Program-made: the position numbers and the translations under genes
Part shown: piece by piece, positions 1 through 9,605 of the stretch
How the letters are laid out: each line of letters begins with the position of its first letter
Position numbering within the stretch: position 1 is the stretch's first letter
Assembly: GCA_025059945.1 (NCBI GenBank)
Contig: JANXDC010000001.1
Location: 65,677 to 129,676 of the forward strand
Direction: 5' to 3'
Source: Bacteroidota bacterium
GTDB taxonomy: Bacteria > Bacteroidota > Rhodothermia > JANXDC01
Length of the DNA: 64,000 nt
Notes under the pieces: model-generated
The model's database searches: none
What the model was told of the DNA's origin: nothing
The model's input: the letters and a program-made list of their open reading frames with translations, nothing else

Positions 1-693
1 GGCCACGATCAGGGCGCCGGCGGCCACGTCCCAGGGGCTTAGCCCGAGCTCCCAGAAGCCGTCGAAGCGGCCGCAGGCCACGTAGCAGAGGTCCATCGCC
101 GCCGAGCCGGGTCGACGCACCCCTTGGGTGTGCCGCATAAAGTAGCGCAGCACCTCTAGATAGGCGTCGATCCGATCGAATTCCCGGTACGGAAAGCCCG
201 TCGCTAGCAGCGCATGCTCGGGCCTGCGAACACGCGAAACCCGGATGGGCTGGCCGTTCAAGTAGGCGCCCTGGCCGCGCACGGCCCAAAAGAGCTCATC
301 CCGGCCCAGTTCGTAGACCACGCCGAGCGCAAGCTCACCTGCAGCTTCCAAGGCGATGCTTACGGAGCAGGCCGGCACGCCATGTACGAAGTTCGTGGTG
401 CCGTCCAGGGGGTCGATAAACCAGCGCAGGGGGGCCTCAGAGGCCGTTTGGGCGGGGGCGCTCTCTTCGGCTACGAAAATGCTTTCTGGCAAGGCCTCGC
501 GCAGTATCGTGAGAATGCAGGCCTCGGCCTCTCGGTCTACTTCCGTAACCAGGTCGTGTACGCCTTTGAGGGCGGCCGTTTCGGGATCGAGGCGACCCCA
601 GCAGCGGCGGATGATCGCTCCGGCCTCGCGCGCGGCGCGCCGAGCAGCTTGCAGCGCCCCGTCTAAGGACAGGTTCAGAAGCTCCAAGGCCAT
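1..693 (-). CDS. suhB: Inositol monophosphatase family protein, C-terminus cut by window edge
   Basis: Mg-dependent sugar-phosphate phosphatase of the IMPase/SuhB family, which removes phosphate from myo-inositol-1-phosphate or related substrates in the cytoplasm. The frame is open from an ATG at 693 to base 1, giving 231 residues and no stop. Metal-site motifs are all visible: a Glu pair at residues 75-76, IDPLDGTTNF at 92-101 and PWDVAAG near 220-226. Only the last 30-40 residues should be missing. The start overlaps the 3' end of surE by 19 bases on the same strand, so the two are probably co-transcribed and translationally coupled. Substrate specificity within the family (inositol-P, NADP, histidinol-P) cannot be told from what is seen. 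Confidence 0.9.
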   Translation of the reverse strand, partial: MALELLNLSLDGALQAARRAAREAGAIIRRCWGRLDPETAALKGVHDLVTEVDREAEACILTILREALPESIFVAEESAPAQTASEAPLRWFIDPLDGTTNFVHGVPACSVSIALEAAGELALGVVYELGRDELFWAVRGQGAYLNGQPIRVSRVRRPEHALLATGFPYREFDRIDAYLEVLRYFMRHTQGVRRPGSAAMDLCYVACGRFDGFWELGLSPWDVAAGALIVA

Positions 694-1448
694 CGGCGCA
701 GTTCCTCTAAGGCGGCGTATGCGGTAAGATCGTAATGAATCGGGGTGATCGAGACGTATCCGGCCGCTATGGCGGCCTCGTCCGTGTCTTCGCCCTCATC
801 GAAATTCACGAATGTGCCCGTAAGCCAATAGTAGGTGCGGTTAAAGGGGTCGGTGCGGGAATCGAACTCCTCGATCCAGCGGGCTTGGGCCTGACGCGTG
901 ACGCGAATGCCTTGGATCTGCTCCAGGGGCAAAGGGGGAATGTTCACGTTCAGCAACACCCCCTGGGGAAGGCCTCGGCGGAGCACCTCAGCCGCGATCC
1001 GGCTTGCGATCTGACGCGCGGCCGACAGATCCGCCTCCCAGTTCTGTTCGCAGAGGGAAAAGGCGATCGAGGGGATGCCGTAGAGCGCGCCTTCGGCTGC
1101 GGCCGAGACCGTGCCCGAGTAAAGCACGTTTGTAGAGGTGTTGGATCCGTGGTTGATGCCCGAGACGACCAGATCGGGGCGTCGCTCCAGGAGCTTGGCC
1201 AAGGCCAATTTCACGCAGTCTGCCGGTGTGCCCGTTACGGCCGTGCCCCACAAGCGCCCACTGCGCCGATGCGGATAGGCCCGCAAGGGCTGCTGCATCG
1301 TGATGGCATGCCCCACGGCGCTCTGCTGTCGTTCTGGGGCCACCACGCGCACTTCGCCCAGGGGGGATACGGCTTCCACGAGCGCCTTCAGACCGGGGGC
1401 GTCGATGCCATCGTCATTGCTGACCAGAATGAGGGGGCGATCGGACAT
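675..1448 (-). CDS. surE: 5'/3'-nucleotidase SurE
   Basis: Survival protein SurE, a metal-dependent phosphatase that dephosphorylates nucleoside 5'- and 3'-monophosphates. The 257-residue length is normal for the family. The N-terminal metal motif SNDDG (residues 10-14) and the later SGINHG segment with downstream GTVSAAAEG are the family's active-site signatures. It lies six bases downstream of panB and overlaps the IMPase gene, so panB-surE-suhB read as one minus-strand unit. The pairing with panB is positional only; no shared pathway is evident. Confidence 0.95.
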   Translation of the reverse strand: MSDRPLILVSNDDGIDAPGLKALVEAVSPLGEVRVVAPERQQSAVGHAITMQQPLRAYPHRRSGRLWGTAVTGTPADCVKLALAKLLERRPDLVVSGINHGSNTSTNVLYSGTVSAAAEGALYGIPSIAFSLCEQNWEADLSAARQIASRIAAEVLRRGLPQGVLLNVNIPPLPLEQIQGIRVTRQAQARWIEEFDSRTDPFNRTYYWLTGTFVNFDEGEDTDEAAIAAGYVSITPIHYDLTAYAALEELRRWPWSF

Positions 1449-1454
1449 GGCCCT

Positions 1455-2282
1455 TTAATAGCTTTCCTCCGGGCTCGGAAAGCACTGCGTTTTGACGTCC
1501 CCCACGTAGCGCCGAACGGCATCTTGGATGAGCTCATCGAGCTCCAGATACCGGCGTACAAACCGCGGCCGGAACTCCCGCGTAAGCCCCAGCATGTCGT
1601 GCAGCACCAGCACCTGCCCGTCGCAATGAGGACCGGCTCCGATGCCGATGGTGGGGATGGAGAGCATCTCCGTAACCTCATGGGCCAGCTGAGAGGGGAT
1701 CTTTTCGAGCACGATCGCAAAACAGCCGGCCTCCTCGAGCAGCTTGGCGTCCTTGCGAAGCTGGGCGGCCTCCTGTTCGTCGCGGGCCCGAACCTGATAG
1801 GTGCCAAACTTGTAAATGGACTGCGGGGTCAGTCCCAGGTGCCCCATGACGGGGATGCCGGCCTCCACGATGCGCCGGACGGCCTCTAAGACCACCTCGC
1901 CGCCTTCGAGCTTGACCCCATGCGCTCCGGTCTCCTTCATGATCCGGATGGCACTGGCCAGGGCCTCCTGGCTGTTGCCCTGGTAGGTGCCGAAGGGCAT
2001 GTCCACAATCACCATGGCTCGGCGGACGGCCCGCACCACGCATTGGGCGTGATAGATCATCTGCTCCAACGTAATGGGCAGCGTCGTCTCATGCCCGGCT
2101 ATGACGTTGGAGGCCGAATCGCCTACCAGGATGATGTCCACCCCCGCGGAGTCGACCAGCCGGGCCATCGTGTAGTCGTAGGCCGTAAGCACGGCGATCT
2201 TTTCGCCTCGGGCTTTCATCTCCACCACAGTCCGGGTTGTAACCCGTCGGACGGGCCCGGGCGTTTGCGGCTGGATGCTCAC
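1455..2282 (-). CDS. panB: 3-methyl-2-oxobutanoate hydroxymethyltransferase (ketopantoate synthesis)
   Basis: PanB transfers a hydroxymethyl group from 5,10-methylene-THF to 3-methyl-2-oxobutanoate, the first committed step of pantothenate and CoA synthesis. The protein is 275 residues, normal for the family, and has the metal-binding VGDS segment at 53-56, the HETTLPIT loop and the VLEKIP catalytic Glu region. It is the first gene of a minus-strand unit with surE and the IMPase gene. The adjacent upstream gene ilvE acts on branched-chain 2-oxo acids, and PanB's substrate is the 2-oxo acid of valine, so the two are metabolically related. A 105-bp gap separates them. Confidence 0.96.
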   Translation of the reverse strand: MSIQPQTPGPVRRVTTRTVVEMKARGEKIAVLTAYDYTMARLVDSAGVDIILVGDSASNVIAGHETTLPITLEQMIYHAQCVVRAVRRAMVIVDMPFGTYQGNSQEALASAIRIMKETGAHGVKLEGGEVVLEAVRRIVEAGIPVMGHLGLTPQSIYKFGTYQVRARDEQEAAQLRKDAKLLEEAGCFAIVLEKIPSQLAHEVTEMLSIPTIGIGAGPHCDGQVLVLHDMLGLTREFRPRFVRRYLELDELIQDAVRRYVGDVKTQCFPSPEESY

Positions 2283-2387
2283 CGGTGGGATTCCTTGTGG
2301 GGAAGCGTCTCGGTGGCGAAAGTTAGAACGTATCCTGTGGGCAATACAACCCCCCCTTAGGCGGCCAGAGGCTTAAGGCGCCTAGCC

Positions 2388-3320
2388 TTAGACCAGCTCC
2401 CGGCTGTAGACGGGGGTAAGCCATCCGTAGGGATCCTCACCGTCGTGGACGATGTGAAAGAAGGCCTCTTGCAGCCGGGCCGTGATGGGGCCGCGAAAGC
2501 CAGTCCCGATCGGGATCCGATCTACGGACCGAATCGGGGTGATCTCCGCGGCCGTGCCTGTAAAGAAGAGCTCATCGGCCACATAGAGGCTTGAGCGCGG
2601 CAGGCGCGTCTCAACCACCTCCAGACCCATATCACGGGCCAATCGTATGACGGCATCCCGCGTCACCCCGGGCAAGATGGGGGCTTCTAGGGAGGGGGTG
2701 AACAAGCGACCATCCCGCACCAGAAAGAGGTTTTCTCCACTGCCCTCGGCGATGAATCCATCGTAGTCGAGTGCGATCCCCTCGGCGTAGCCATTTGTGA
2801 GGGCCTCCATTTTGATGAGCTGTGAGTTGAGATAATTGCCCCCGGCCTTGGCGATGTACGGGATCGAATTGGCCGGAAGACGGTTCCAGGAGGACACTTG
2901 CACGTCTACGCCTTGCTCTAGCGCCTCCTGACCTAGATATGCCCCCCACTCCCAGACGGCTATAGCCACCTCGACGGGGCAATGCAGGGGGTTAACCCCC
3001 ATCGGTCCGTATCCGCGAAACACGATGGGCCGAATATAACAGGACTCAAGGCCATTGGCCCGGATGCTCTGCAAAACGGCCTCTTCCAGTTCCTCCGGTG
3101 TATAGGGGATGGACATCCGGTATATCTTGGCCGAATCATAGAGCCGGCGCAGGTGCTCCCGCAGGCGAAATATCGCCGTGCCCTTTTTCGTTTTGTAGGC
3201 CCGAATGCCCTCAAAGACGCTCGAACCGTAGTGAATGACATGAGCGAGCACGTGCACCCGGGCCTCTTCAAAGGGCACTAACCGTCCGTTGAACCAAATC
3301 CACTCGCAAAGCGGCTCCAT
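2388..3320 (-). CDS. ilvE: Branched-chain amino acid aminotransferase
   Basis: PLP-dependent fold-type IV transaminase interconverting Leu/Ile/Val and their 2-oxo acids. The PLP lysine lies in the conserved [10 protein letters not shown] segment, and the phosphate-binding SGENLF motif follows. The frame is open to 3380, but the ATG at 3320 gives the usual 310 residues beginning MEPLCEW and is preceded by GGAG at 7 bases, whereas the ATG at 3332 has no visible ribosome site. It lies upstream of panB on the same strand; their substrates connect through 3-methyl-2-oxobutanoate. D-amino-acid transaminases share the fold, but the motif set fits IlvE best. Confidence 0.93.
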   Translation of the reverse strand: MEPLCEWIWFNGRLVPFEEARVHVLAHVIHYGSSVFEGIRAYKTKKGTAIFRLREHLRRLYDSAKIYRMSIPYTPEELEEAVLQSIRANGLESCYIRPIVFRGYGPMGVNPLHCPVEVAIAVWEWGAYLGQEALEQGVDVQVSSWNRLPANSIPYIAKAGGNYLNSQLIKMEALTNGYAEGIALDYDGFIAEGSGENLFLVRDGRLFTPSLEAPILPGVTRDAVIRLARDMGLEVVETRLPRSSLYVADELFFTGTAAEITPIRSVDRIPIGTGFRGPITARLQEAFFHIVHDGEDPYGWLTPVYSRELV

Positions 3321-3395
3321 AGGGGGCTCCATAGGCTGTTTGTCGCCGGCCAAAATACACGGGGCAGCAAGCGCGCGCAAGCTGAGCGGGCAAAC

Positions 3396-3944
3396 TTAAT
3401 GAAGGCGAAGAGCGGAAAGTTCCGAAAGAATTTCGTCTATGCTGCCTACCGGCTTAAGAAAAGAAGAGGGCCGCATGCCTTGCGCCTGCGTCTCCAGGCC
3501 GGGCTCGGCGTCTATGAGGCGTATAAGGGGCTCCCAAAACGGGGCCCAAACCCAAATCGGCTTGCGCATCCCCCAACCTTTGTAGGCGAGCTCCCACACC
3601 AGGGCCACTTCCACCAGGGTGCCCGTCCCGCCGGGCAACACCACATAGGCCGAGCCGATCTCCACCAGCCGTCGCAGGCGCTCAAAGAGGTCGGCGGCCG
3701 GCGCTAGCGCGTCCAGGTGGGCATTGGGCGCGCCCACACCGGCAAGCGGCACCCCAAGGCTTCGGCCGCCCCCACGCCGACAGCCGCGGGCGCTAGCCTC
3801 CATCACGCCCCCATAGCCGCCGTTGCACACGTTGTAGCCGGCCTGGGCCAGCCGGAAGCCCAACTCCTCGGCCAACGCATAGAGCGGTTCCTCCGGCAGA
3901 GGCCGGGAGCTGCCGAAGATCGTCACATAAGGACGTTCTGCCAC
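3396..3944 (-). CDS. LOG family (TIGR00730-like) nucleotide phosphoribohydrolase
   Basis: Rossmann-fold protein of the LOG/YvdD family, whose characterised members release the base from (cytokinin) nucleoside 5'-monophosphates. The GTG at 3944 gives 182 residues, close to the family norm. The signature PGGTGT is at 104-109 with the catalytic Glu at 112, and the glycine-rich NGGYGGVME segment is at 41-49. The frame stays open to 4214, but the extra 90 residues do not resemble the family and run through an intrinsic terminator. No strong ribosome site precedes the GTG. The true substrate is unknown; in bacteria the role is usually nucleotide turnover. It ends 15 bases before the open frame upstream of ilvE. 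Confidence 0.85.
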   Translation of the reverse strand: MAERPYVTIFGSSRPLPEEPLYALAEELGFRLAQAGYNVCNGGYGGVMEASARGCRRGGGRSLGVPLAGVGAPNAHLDALAPAADLFERLRRLVEIGSAYVVLPGGTGTLVEVALVWELAYKGWGMRKPIWVWAPFWEPLIRLIDAEPGLETQAQGMRPSSFLKPVGSIDEILSELSALRLH

Positions 3945-4272
3945 GGAGGATCTGCGCTTCTTCGGGGCCAAAATTGTCGATTGCGAAGCGATAAAAACCA
4001 GCGCCCTAAAAAGAAGACCCCGTGCCTCACCACGGGCACGGGGTCCACAAGGAGGCGTCACCTCTACGACACTGGGATGAGAAAAGGCAACAAGCCGAGT
4101 GCCAAATTCGCGAACATCCGCACAAGGCCCCTCAAAGAGGGCTAGTGGCCGGCAGACTGTTTGGTTTTGCGGACAGGGCTGTGCGGAAAGCCGGACCATA
4201 GGCGCGTTGCACACCGCCGGAGGGGCGTTCTAACTTAGCTCACCGAACCCGAACCAACCGCTTGAGCTTTGC
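3945..4272. other. 328-bp gap between LOG gene and argS, structured but without a clear gene
   Basis: No convincing protein is encoded here; the minus-strand open frame is an extension of the LOG gene with unfavourable composition. The stretch contains an 11-bp stem terminator reading leftward (4006-4045), a small CCCTC/GAGGG hairpin near 4130-4142, and a possible pseudoknot in which CACT and AGTG enclose GGC-loop-GCC while GGATG pairs with CATCC (about 4069-4119). The position of the terminator, 60 bases before the LOG start, fits either a leader attenuator or the 3' end of a short minus-strand RNA. I could not match it to a known riboswitch, 6S, SRP, tmRNA or RNase P RNA. Confidence 0.5.
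4006..4045 (-). terminator. Intrinsic terminator upstream of the LOG gene
   Basis: On the minus strand an 11-bp perfect stem (4016-4026 with 4035-4045, 8-base loop) is followed by TTCTTTTT. There is no T-run on the plus side, so it acts leftward. It stops transcripts coming from the argS side about 60 bases before the likely GTG start of the LOG gene. Confidence 0.75.
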
Positions 4273-5916
4273 ATGGATCTGCGTCCCCATCTGGCGGCTG
4301 CTTTGCGGGATGCCGCCAAGCGGGCCGGTCTGGACGGATCGGCTCTGGATGCCATAGCATTTCAGAAGCCGGCTCGTCCGGAGCACGGAGACTGGGCGAC
4401 CAACCTGGCGCTCCGGCTGGCCGCGGAGTTGGGCCTTCCGGCGCGCGAGATCGCGCAGCGGCTCATAGAGCAGGTTTCCTTCGATCCCCGCCGGGTCAGC
4501 CGGGCTGAGGTGGCCGGGCCCGGGTTCATCAACGTCTTCTACGCCCCGAGTTTTCTGCACGACACGCTGGCCGAGATCCTGGCATCTCCCGACGACTACG
4601 GGCGCAGCAGGCACGCAGCGGGCCGTCGGGCTCTAGTGGAGTTCGTAAGCGCCAATCCCACCGGCCCCCTCACCGTGGGACATGGCCGAAACGCCGTTTT
4701 GGGCGACGCCATAGCTCGGCTCTTGGAGTGGAACGGATACGCCGTCACGCGCGAATATTACTTCAACAACGCGGGCCGGCAGATGCGCCTACTGGGCGAA
4801 TCGGTGCGGGCCCGTTACCAGCAACTGCTGGGCCAGGACGTCGCGTTTCCCGAGGAGGGCTATCAGGGGGAGTACATTTGGGATATTGCGCGGGCGCTGC
4901 TTGCGGAACACGGCGATCGCCTGTTGGCCGTCGAGGAACTGGAGCCCTTCAAGGAGGCCGCCGAGCGGATCATCTTCGCCGATATCCTGCGCACACTGGC
5001 GCGCCTGGGCGTGCAGATGGATTCTTTCTTCAACGAACACGATCTGTACAAGTCCGGCGCCCTCAAGCAGCTCATCGAGCGCCTCCGGGAGCGCGAGCTG
5101 GTCTACGAGTCCGAGGGCGCCCTTTGGTTTCGAGGGACGTCCCTGGGCCGGCATCGCGATGTGGTGCTCCTCAAAAGCACGGGCGAGCCCACGTACCGGC
5201 TTCCGGATATCGCCTATCACATTCATAAGCTGGAGCGCGGCTACGACCTCATCGTAAACGTCTTCGGCGCCGATCACATCGACACTTATCCGGATGTGCT
5301 GGCCGCGCTGCGGGCTTTGGGCTATGAGGTTGAGCGCGTACGCGTGCTGCTGTATCAGTTCGTGACCCTGCTCAAGGATGGGCAGCCCTACAAGATGAGC
5401 ACCCGGCGGGCCACGTTCGTCACGCTGGATGAGCTCATCGACGAGGTGGGGCCCGATGTGACGCGCTTTTTCTTTCTCATGCGCAGCCCCGGTACGCACC
5501 TGGAGTTCGATCTGGATTTGGCCAAGGAGGCCTCGGAGAAAAACCCTGTCTTTTATCTGCAGTACGCGCATGCGCGCATCGTCTCGATCGTGCGCAAGGC
5601 CCAAGAGCTGGGCCTGGTCTTTGAGGAGGCGCCGGCCTACGAGCTGCTGACGCATCCGCACGAGGTGGCGCTTATGAAGGCGCTCCTGGACCTGCCTCTG
5701 GTGATCCAGGAGGCCGCCGAGATGCTGGAGCCGCACCGCGTGATCGGATACCTAAACGAGGTGGCGGCCGCTTTTCATCGGTTCTACCACAGCTGTCGGA
5801 TCATCGGCGAAGAGCCCAGGCTCGCCTCGGCCCGGATGCATCTGGCGCAGGCGGCGCGCGTGGTGCTGCGCAACGGGCTAAACGTCCTGGGCGTTTCGGC
5901 TCCGGAGCACATGTAG
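4273..5916 (+). CDS. argS: Arginyl-tRNA synthetase
   Basis: Class Ia aminoacyl-tRNA synthetase that charges tRNA-Arg in the cytoplasm. The 547-residue protein has the N-terminal additional domain typical of ArgRS, then the HIGH-type signature ANPTGPLTVGHGRN at 127-140 and the KMST loop at 374-377. The C-terminal DALR anticodon-binding domain begins near residue 430 and ends normally. It is followed after three bases by murQ, so the two form one transcript. The start ATG follows the structured gap at 3945-4272, with no strong ribosome site visible. Confidence 0.98.
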   Translation: MDLRPHLAAALRDAAKRAGLDGSALDAIAFQKPARPEHGDWATNLALRLAAELGLPAREIAQRLIEQVSFDPRRVSRAEVAGPGFINVFYAPSFLHDTLAEILASPDDYGRSRHAAGRRALVEFVSANPTGPLTVGHGRNAVLGDAIARLLEWNGYAVTREYYFNNAGRQMRLLGESVRARYQQLLGQDVAFPEEGYQGEYIWDIARALLAEHGDRLLAVEELEPFKEAAERIIFADILRTLARLGVQMDSFFNEHDLYKSGALKQLIERLRERELVYESEGALWFRGTSLGRHRDVVLLKSTGEPTYRLPDIAYHIHKLERGYDLIVNVFGADHIDTYPDVLAALRALGYEVERVRVLLYQFVTLLKDGQPYKMSTRRATFVTLDELIDEVGPDVTRFFFLMRSPGTHLEFDLDLAKEASEKNPVFYLQYAHARIVSIVRKAQELGLVFEEAPAYELLTHPHEVALMKALLDLPLVIQEAAEMLEPHRVIGYLNEVAAAFHRFYHSCRIIGEEPRLASARMHLAQAARVVLRNGLNVLGVSAPEHM

Positions 5917-5919
5917 GGG

Positions 5920-6864
5920 ATGAGCGATCGGGCGCTTTTCGAACAACTGCAGCGCCTGCTTACGGAGCAGCGCAACCCGGCTTCCCAGCACATCGACTTG
6001 GCCGATACCGAGGAGATCCTGCGCATCATCAACGCCGAGGACCACAAGGTGCCGGAGGCCGTCGAGCGCGAGATCCCCTATATAGCGCAGGCCGTCGAAC
6101 TGGTGGTGACGGCCTTTCGCGCTGGAGGCCGGCTCTTCTACGTTGGGGCGGGCACGAGCGGGCGCATCGGCGTGCAAGACGCGGCCGAATGCCCTCCAAC
6201 TTTTGGCACAGACCCCGAGATGGTGCAGGCCATCATCGCCGGCGGGCCGGAGGCCGTCTTCCGAGCCCAAGAGGGGGCCGAAGACCGCAAAGAAGACGGC
6301 GCCCGCGCGATCCGGGAGCGCGGCGTCTGCGCCCGCGACGTGGTATGCGGCCTGGCCGCCAGCCGGCGTACCCCCTTTGTCGTAGGGGCTATCGAGGAAG
6401 CCCGAAAGCTCGGAGCCCGCACGATCTTCGTCACCTGTAATCCGCGTCACGAGTTCGACCTAGAGGTCGACGTAGCCATCTGCCCCGTGGTGGGGCCTGA
6501 GGTCATCATGGGCTCTACGCGCATGAAATGCGGCACGGCGCAGAAGCTCGTGTTGAACATGATCTCCACGGCCGCCATGATCCGGCTTGGCAAGGTCTAC
6601 GAAAACCTCATGGTGGACCTGCAGCTGACGAACCAGAAGCTCCGGCAGCGCGCACGCCGTATCTTGATGATGATCACCGGCGTGGACTATGAAACAGCCT
6701 CCCGGGCCTTAGAGGCGGCCTCGGGGCATGTTAAGACGGCCCTGGTCATGTTGCTTGCGGGCGTGGACGCCGGTGAGGCCCGCTGGCGCCTTGAGGCGGC
6801 CGGGGGGGTTGTGCGTCGGGCCATCGCCGGGCTTAATTCCCCTTCGCGACCGGAGCCCGGCTAA
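5920..6864 (+). CDS. murQ: N-acetylmuramic acid 6-phosphate etherase
   Basis: MurQ cleaves the lactyl ether of MurNAc-6-phosphate to give GlcNAc-6-phosphate and lactate, a step of peptidoglycan recycling in the cytoplasm. The 314-residue length is normal. The SIS sugar-isomerase fold carries GAGTSGRIG at 77-84, and the two catalytic Glu residues sit at 90 (AAECPP) and 121 (GAEDRK). The start lies three bases after the argS stop, indicating co-transcription. The partner kinase (AnmK or MurK) is not in this window. A strong hairpin follows the gene. Confidence 0.96.
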   Translation: MSDRALFEQLQRLLTEQRNPASQHIDLADTEEILRIINAEDHKVPEAVEREIPYIAQAVELVVTAFRAGGRLFYVGAGTSGRIGVQDAAECPPTFGTDPEMVQAIIAGGPEAVFRAQEGAEDRKEDGARAIRERGVCARDVVCGLAASRRTPFVVGAIEEARKLGARTIFVTCNPRHEFDLEVDVAICPVVGPEVIMGSTRMKCGTAQKLVLNMISTAAMIRLGKVYENLMVDLQLTNQKLRQRARRILMMITGVDYETASRALEAASGHVKTALVMLLAGVDAGEARWRLEAAGGVVRRAIAGLNSPSRPEPG

Positions 6865-6889
6865 GGGCTGCGCCCGCCCGCAAACAGAA

Positions 6890-6916
6890 AGGCCCGAGGC
6901 GCTTGACCTCGGGCCT
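6890..6916. terminator. Bidirectional terminator between murQ and clpC
   Basis: A 9-10 bp stem, AGGCCCGAGG paired with CCTCGGGCCT around a 7-base loop. Rightward it is followed by TCGCTTT, leftward by TTTCTGTTT. It lies between two convergent genes and probably ends both transcripts, better for clpC. Confidence 0.75.
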
Positions 6917-6935
6917 CGCTTTGGCAAAGGGATAT

Positions 6936-9458
6936 CTATTCGGTTTTCTCTGCGGCGGGCTCGGCCGTCCGCTGGGTGCGGAACCAAAGCTCCCCCGTCT
7001 TCTTGTCCCAGTCGAGTTTGATCTTGTCGCCCTCTTTGAAGGTGCCCTTGAGGATTTCCTCGGCCATGGGATCTTCGACATACTTTTGGATCGCCCGTCT
7101 GAGGGGTCGGGCCCCGAACTGCGGGTCGTAGCCCTTTTCGACCAGGAAGTCCTTGGCGGCCCGGGTGATCTCCAGCTCGTAGCCCAGCTCCCGCACCCGT
7201 CGCATCAGGTCCGCCGTCATGACGTCGATGATCTGGTAAATGTGCGGCTTCTCCAGGGGATGGAAGACGATCACGTCGTCGATGCGATTGAGGAATTCAG
7301 GGTTGAAGACCCGTCGGAGGGCGTCTTCGATCGTGGATTTTATGTTTTTGTAGTTGACCTCTTGCGTAGTGGGGGCGAAGCCGATCCCCTTGCCTAGGTT
7401 CCGGATGTCCCGGGCTCCGATGTTGGAGGTCATGATGATGATCGTGTTCCGGAAGTCCACGCGCCGACCTAGGCCGTCGGTCAGGATGCCGTCGTCGAGG
7501 ACTTGAAGCAAGATGTTGAAGACGTCGGGGTGGGCTTTCTCGATCTCATCCAAAAGCACGACCGAGTAGGGCTTGCGGCGCACTTTTTCGGTCAGCTGAC
7601 CGCCCTCCTCGTAGCCCACATAGCCCGGAGGCGCTCCGATGAGACGGCTAACGGAGAATTTCTCCATGTACTCGGACATGTCGATGCGGATAAGCGCCTC
7701 TTCGGTGTCGAACAGATACCGGGCCAGCGCCTTAGCTAGCTCCGTTTTGCCCACGCCCGTGGGGCCCAAGAAGATGAACGAGCCGATCGGGCGCTTGGGG
7801 TCTTTTAGGCCGGCTCGGCTGCGCCGGATAGCCCGCACCAGTTTGTCGATGGCCTCATCCTGGCCGATGACCTGGCGCTTGAGCTCCTCGGCCATGTTGA
7901 GCAGCTTACTAGACTCACTCTGGGCGATCTTGTGCACCGGGATGCCTGTCATCATGGCCACGACTTCGGCGATGTGGTCGGCCGTGACTTCGTAGATCGT
8001 GTTGGCCGATTCGCGCTCCCAGCGCTCCTTGGCTAGCTCTAGCTCCTCTTGCAAGCGCTTTTCGCGGTCCCGCAACCGGGCCGCCTCCTCAAAGCGCTGG
8101 CTGCGGACGACCTGGTTTTTCTCCTCCTTGATGCGCTCGATTTCCGCTTCCAGGTCCAGGATCTCCTGGGGCACTTTGATGTTCGACAGCCGTACCCGCG
8201 CGCCGGCCTCATCGATGACGTCGATGGCCTTATCCGGCAGGAAGCGATCCGTGATGTAGCGCTCCGATAGCTTCACGGCCGCCACCAGGGCCTCATCCGC
8301 ATAACGCACGCCGTGGTGCTCTTCATACTTGGACTTGATGTTCCGTAGGATGTCTAGGGTTTCCTCTGGCGTGGGGGGGTCGATGAGGATCTTCTGGAAG
8401 CGCCGCTCTAGGGCGCCGTCTTTTTCGATGTACTGCCGATATTCGTCCAGCGTCGTGGCTCCGATGCACTGGATATCCCCGCGCGCTAGGGCGGGCTTGA
8501 ACATGTTCGAAGCGTCCAGGGAGCCCGAGGCGCCTCCAGCCCCCACAAGCGTATGCAGCTCGTCGATGAACAAGATCACATCCGGGTTTTTTTCGAGCTC
8601 GTTCATGACGGCCTTGACGCGCTCTTCGAACTGTCCGCGGTACTTGGTGCCCGCCACGAGCGCGGCCAAATCCAGGGACACGATGCGCTTGTTGTAAAGG
8701 GCGCGGCTGACCTTCTTCTGCACGATCCGAAGGGCCAACCCCTCGGCGATGGCGGTTTTGCCCACCCCTGGCTCGCCGATCAAGACGGGGTTGTTCTTCT
8801 TGCGACGGCTTAGCACCTGCGCTACGCGCTCGATCTCCCGGTCGCGTCCGATTACGGGGTCGAGCTTGCCCTCTTCAGCTAACTTCGTCAGATCCCGGCC
8901 GAAGTTGTCCAGCACGGGGGTTTTGGACTTCTCCATCTTTTTGGGCTCCGTCTTGGTGGCATGACGAGCTGCCATGAAGGTGCCGAATGAGGCACTGGAC
9001 GAGCCGCCAGAACGGCCAGAGCGGCCGCTGATGATGGCGTCTAGCTCACTGCGCACGCTCTCATAGGACACCCCGAACTCATGTAGAATCTGCGCTGCGA
9101 TGTTCTCTTCGTCTCGCAGCAGGGAAAGCAATAGGTGCTCGGTGCCGATGACGTCGCTTTTGTAAAGCTTGGCCTCAAGGTAGGTGATCTTGAGCACCTT
9201 TTCGGCCTGTTTGGTCAGGGGCAGATTGCCCACCGTAAAAGTTCCCCCCGTGGGCCGTACAGCTTCTTCGATGCGCCGCTTTAGGCGGTTGAGGTCCACC
9301 CCTAAGTTGCGCAAGATCTTGACGGCAATCCCTTCGCCCTCTCGGATGATGCCCAGCAGCAGGTGCTCCGTGCCGATATAATCGTGACCCAGCCGAATGG
9401 CTTCTTCCCGGCTGTAAGAGATCACGTCACGCACCCGATTGGAGAAATTGCCTTCCAT
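6936..9458 (-). CDS. clpC: ATP-dependent Clp protease ATPase subunit ClpC
   Basis: AAA+ unfoldase that feeds proteins to the ClpP peptidase and takes part in protein quality control. From the ATG at 9458 it is 840 residues, the usual ClpC size. Domain order: two N-terminal Clp repeats, first AAA domain with Walker A GEPGVGKT, a UVR-like coiled segment ([17 protein letters not shown]), second AAA domain with GPTGVGKT, and the C-terminal D2-small domain. An IGF tripeptide in the second AAA domain matches the ClpP-docking loop. The frame is open to a TTG at 9518, but that extension is basic and not family-like. A TTGACA/TAAATT promoter lies upstream. No mcsA/mcsB or ctsR is adjacent. Confidence 0.97.
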   Translation of the reverse strand: MEGNFSNRVRDVISYSREEAIRLGHDYIGTEHLLLGIIREGEGIAVKILRNLGVDLNRLKRRIEEAVRPTGGTFTVGNLPLTKQAEKVLKITYLEAKLYKSDVIGTEHLLLSLLRDEENIAAQILHEFGVSYESVRSELDAIISGRSGRSGGSSSASFGTFMAARHATKTEPKKMEKSKTPVLDNFGRDLTKLAEEGKLDPVIGRDREIERVAQVLSRRKKNNPVLIGEPGVGKTAIAEGLALRIVQKKVSRALYNKRIVSLDLAALVAGTKYRGQFEERVKAVMNELEKNPDVILFIDELHTLVGAGGASGSLDASNMFKPALARGDIQCIGATTLDEYRQYIEKDGALERRFQKILIDPPTPEETLDILRNIKSKYEEHHGVRYADEALVAAVKLSERYITDRFLPDKAIDVIDEAGARVRLSNIKVPQEILDLEAEIERIKEEKNQVVRSQRFEEAARLRDREKRLQEELELAKERWERESANTIYEVTADHIAEVVAMMTGIPVHKIAQSESSKLLNMAEELKRQVIGQDEAIDKLVRAIRRSRAGLKDPKRPIGSFIFLGPTGVGKTELAKALARYLFDTEEALIRIDMSEYMEKFSVSRLIGAPPGYVGYEEGGQLTEKVRRKPYSVVLLDEIEKAHPDVFNILLQVLDDGILTDGLGRRVDFRNTIIIMTSNIGARDIRNLGKGIGFAPTTQEVNYKNIKSTIEDALRRVFNPEFLNRIDDVIVFHPLEKPHIYQIIDVMTADLMRRVRELGYELEITRAAKDFLVEKGYDPQFGARPLRRAIQKYVEDPMAEEILKGTFKEGDKIKLDWDKKTGELWFRTQRTAEPAAEKTE

Positions 9459-9550
9459 AAGACGCTTGCGTTTTCGTTTTAGCGGCCCCCGCCTTAGCGG
9501 CCCATCCGTCGAACTCAAGCCAAAGCCTATAACCCCATAAGCCTGGTCGG

Positions 9551-9579
9551 AATTTACATGGGGTCGGTAGGCTTGTCAA
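9551..9579 (-). promoter_or_regulatory. Sigma-70-like promoter of clpC
   Basis: On the minus strand TTGACA (9574-9579) is separated by exactly 17 bases from TAAATT (9551-9556). Transcription would begin near 9544, leaving a leader of about 85 bases before the ATG at 9458. This is the clearest housekeeping-type promoter in the window. Confidence 0.6.
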
Positions 9580-9605
9580 CTACTAAGACCGCAAATTCAT
9601 TGCCA

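Noticed and set aside
735-1889. Long plus-strand frame opposite surE and panB
   Set aside because: A composition shadow; both minus-strand genes are intact and well recognised.
4065-4120. SAM-I riboswitch on the plus strand upstream of argS
   Set aside because: GATGA, GGCAAC and GTGCCAAA occur in the right order, but the P3 spacing is too short, the P1 and P2 arms are not found, and argS is not a typical SAM-regulated gene.
3945-4214. N-terminal extension of the LOG protein
   Set aside because: The 90 residues do not resemble the family and the coding frame would run through an intrinsic terminator; the GTG at 3944 gives the normal length.
3961-4272. 6S, tmRNA, SRP or RNase P RNA in the argS-LOG spacer
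   Set aside because: None of the conserved cores of these RNAs could be found; the region remains unassigned.
4789-5736. Long minus-strand frame opposite argS
   Set aside because: Same shadow effect; no domain recognised and argS is complete.
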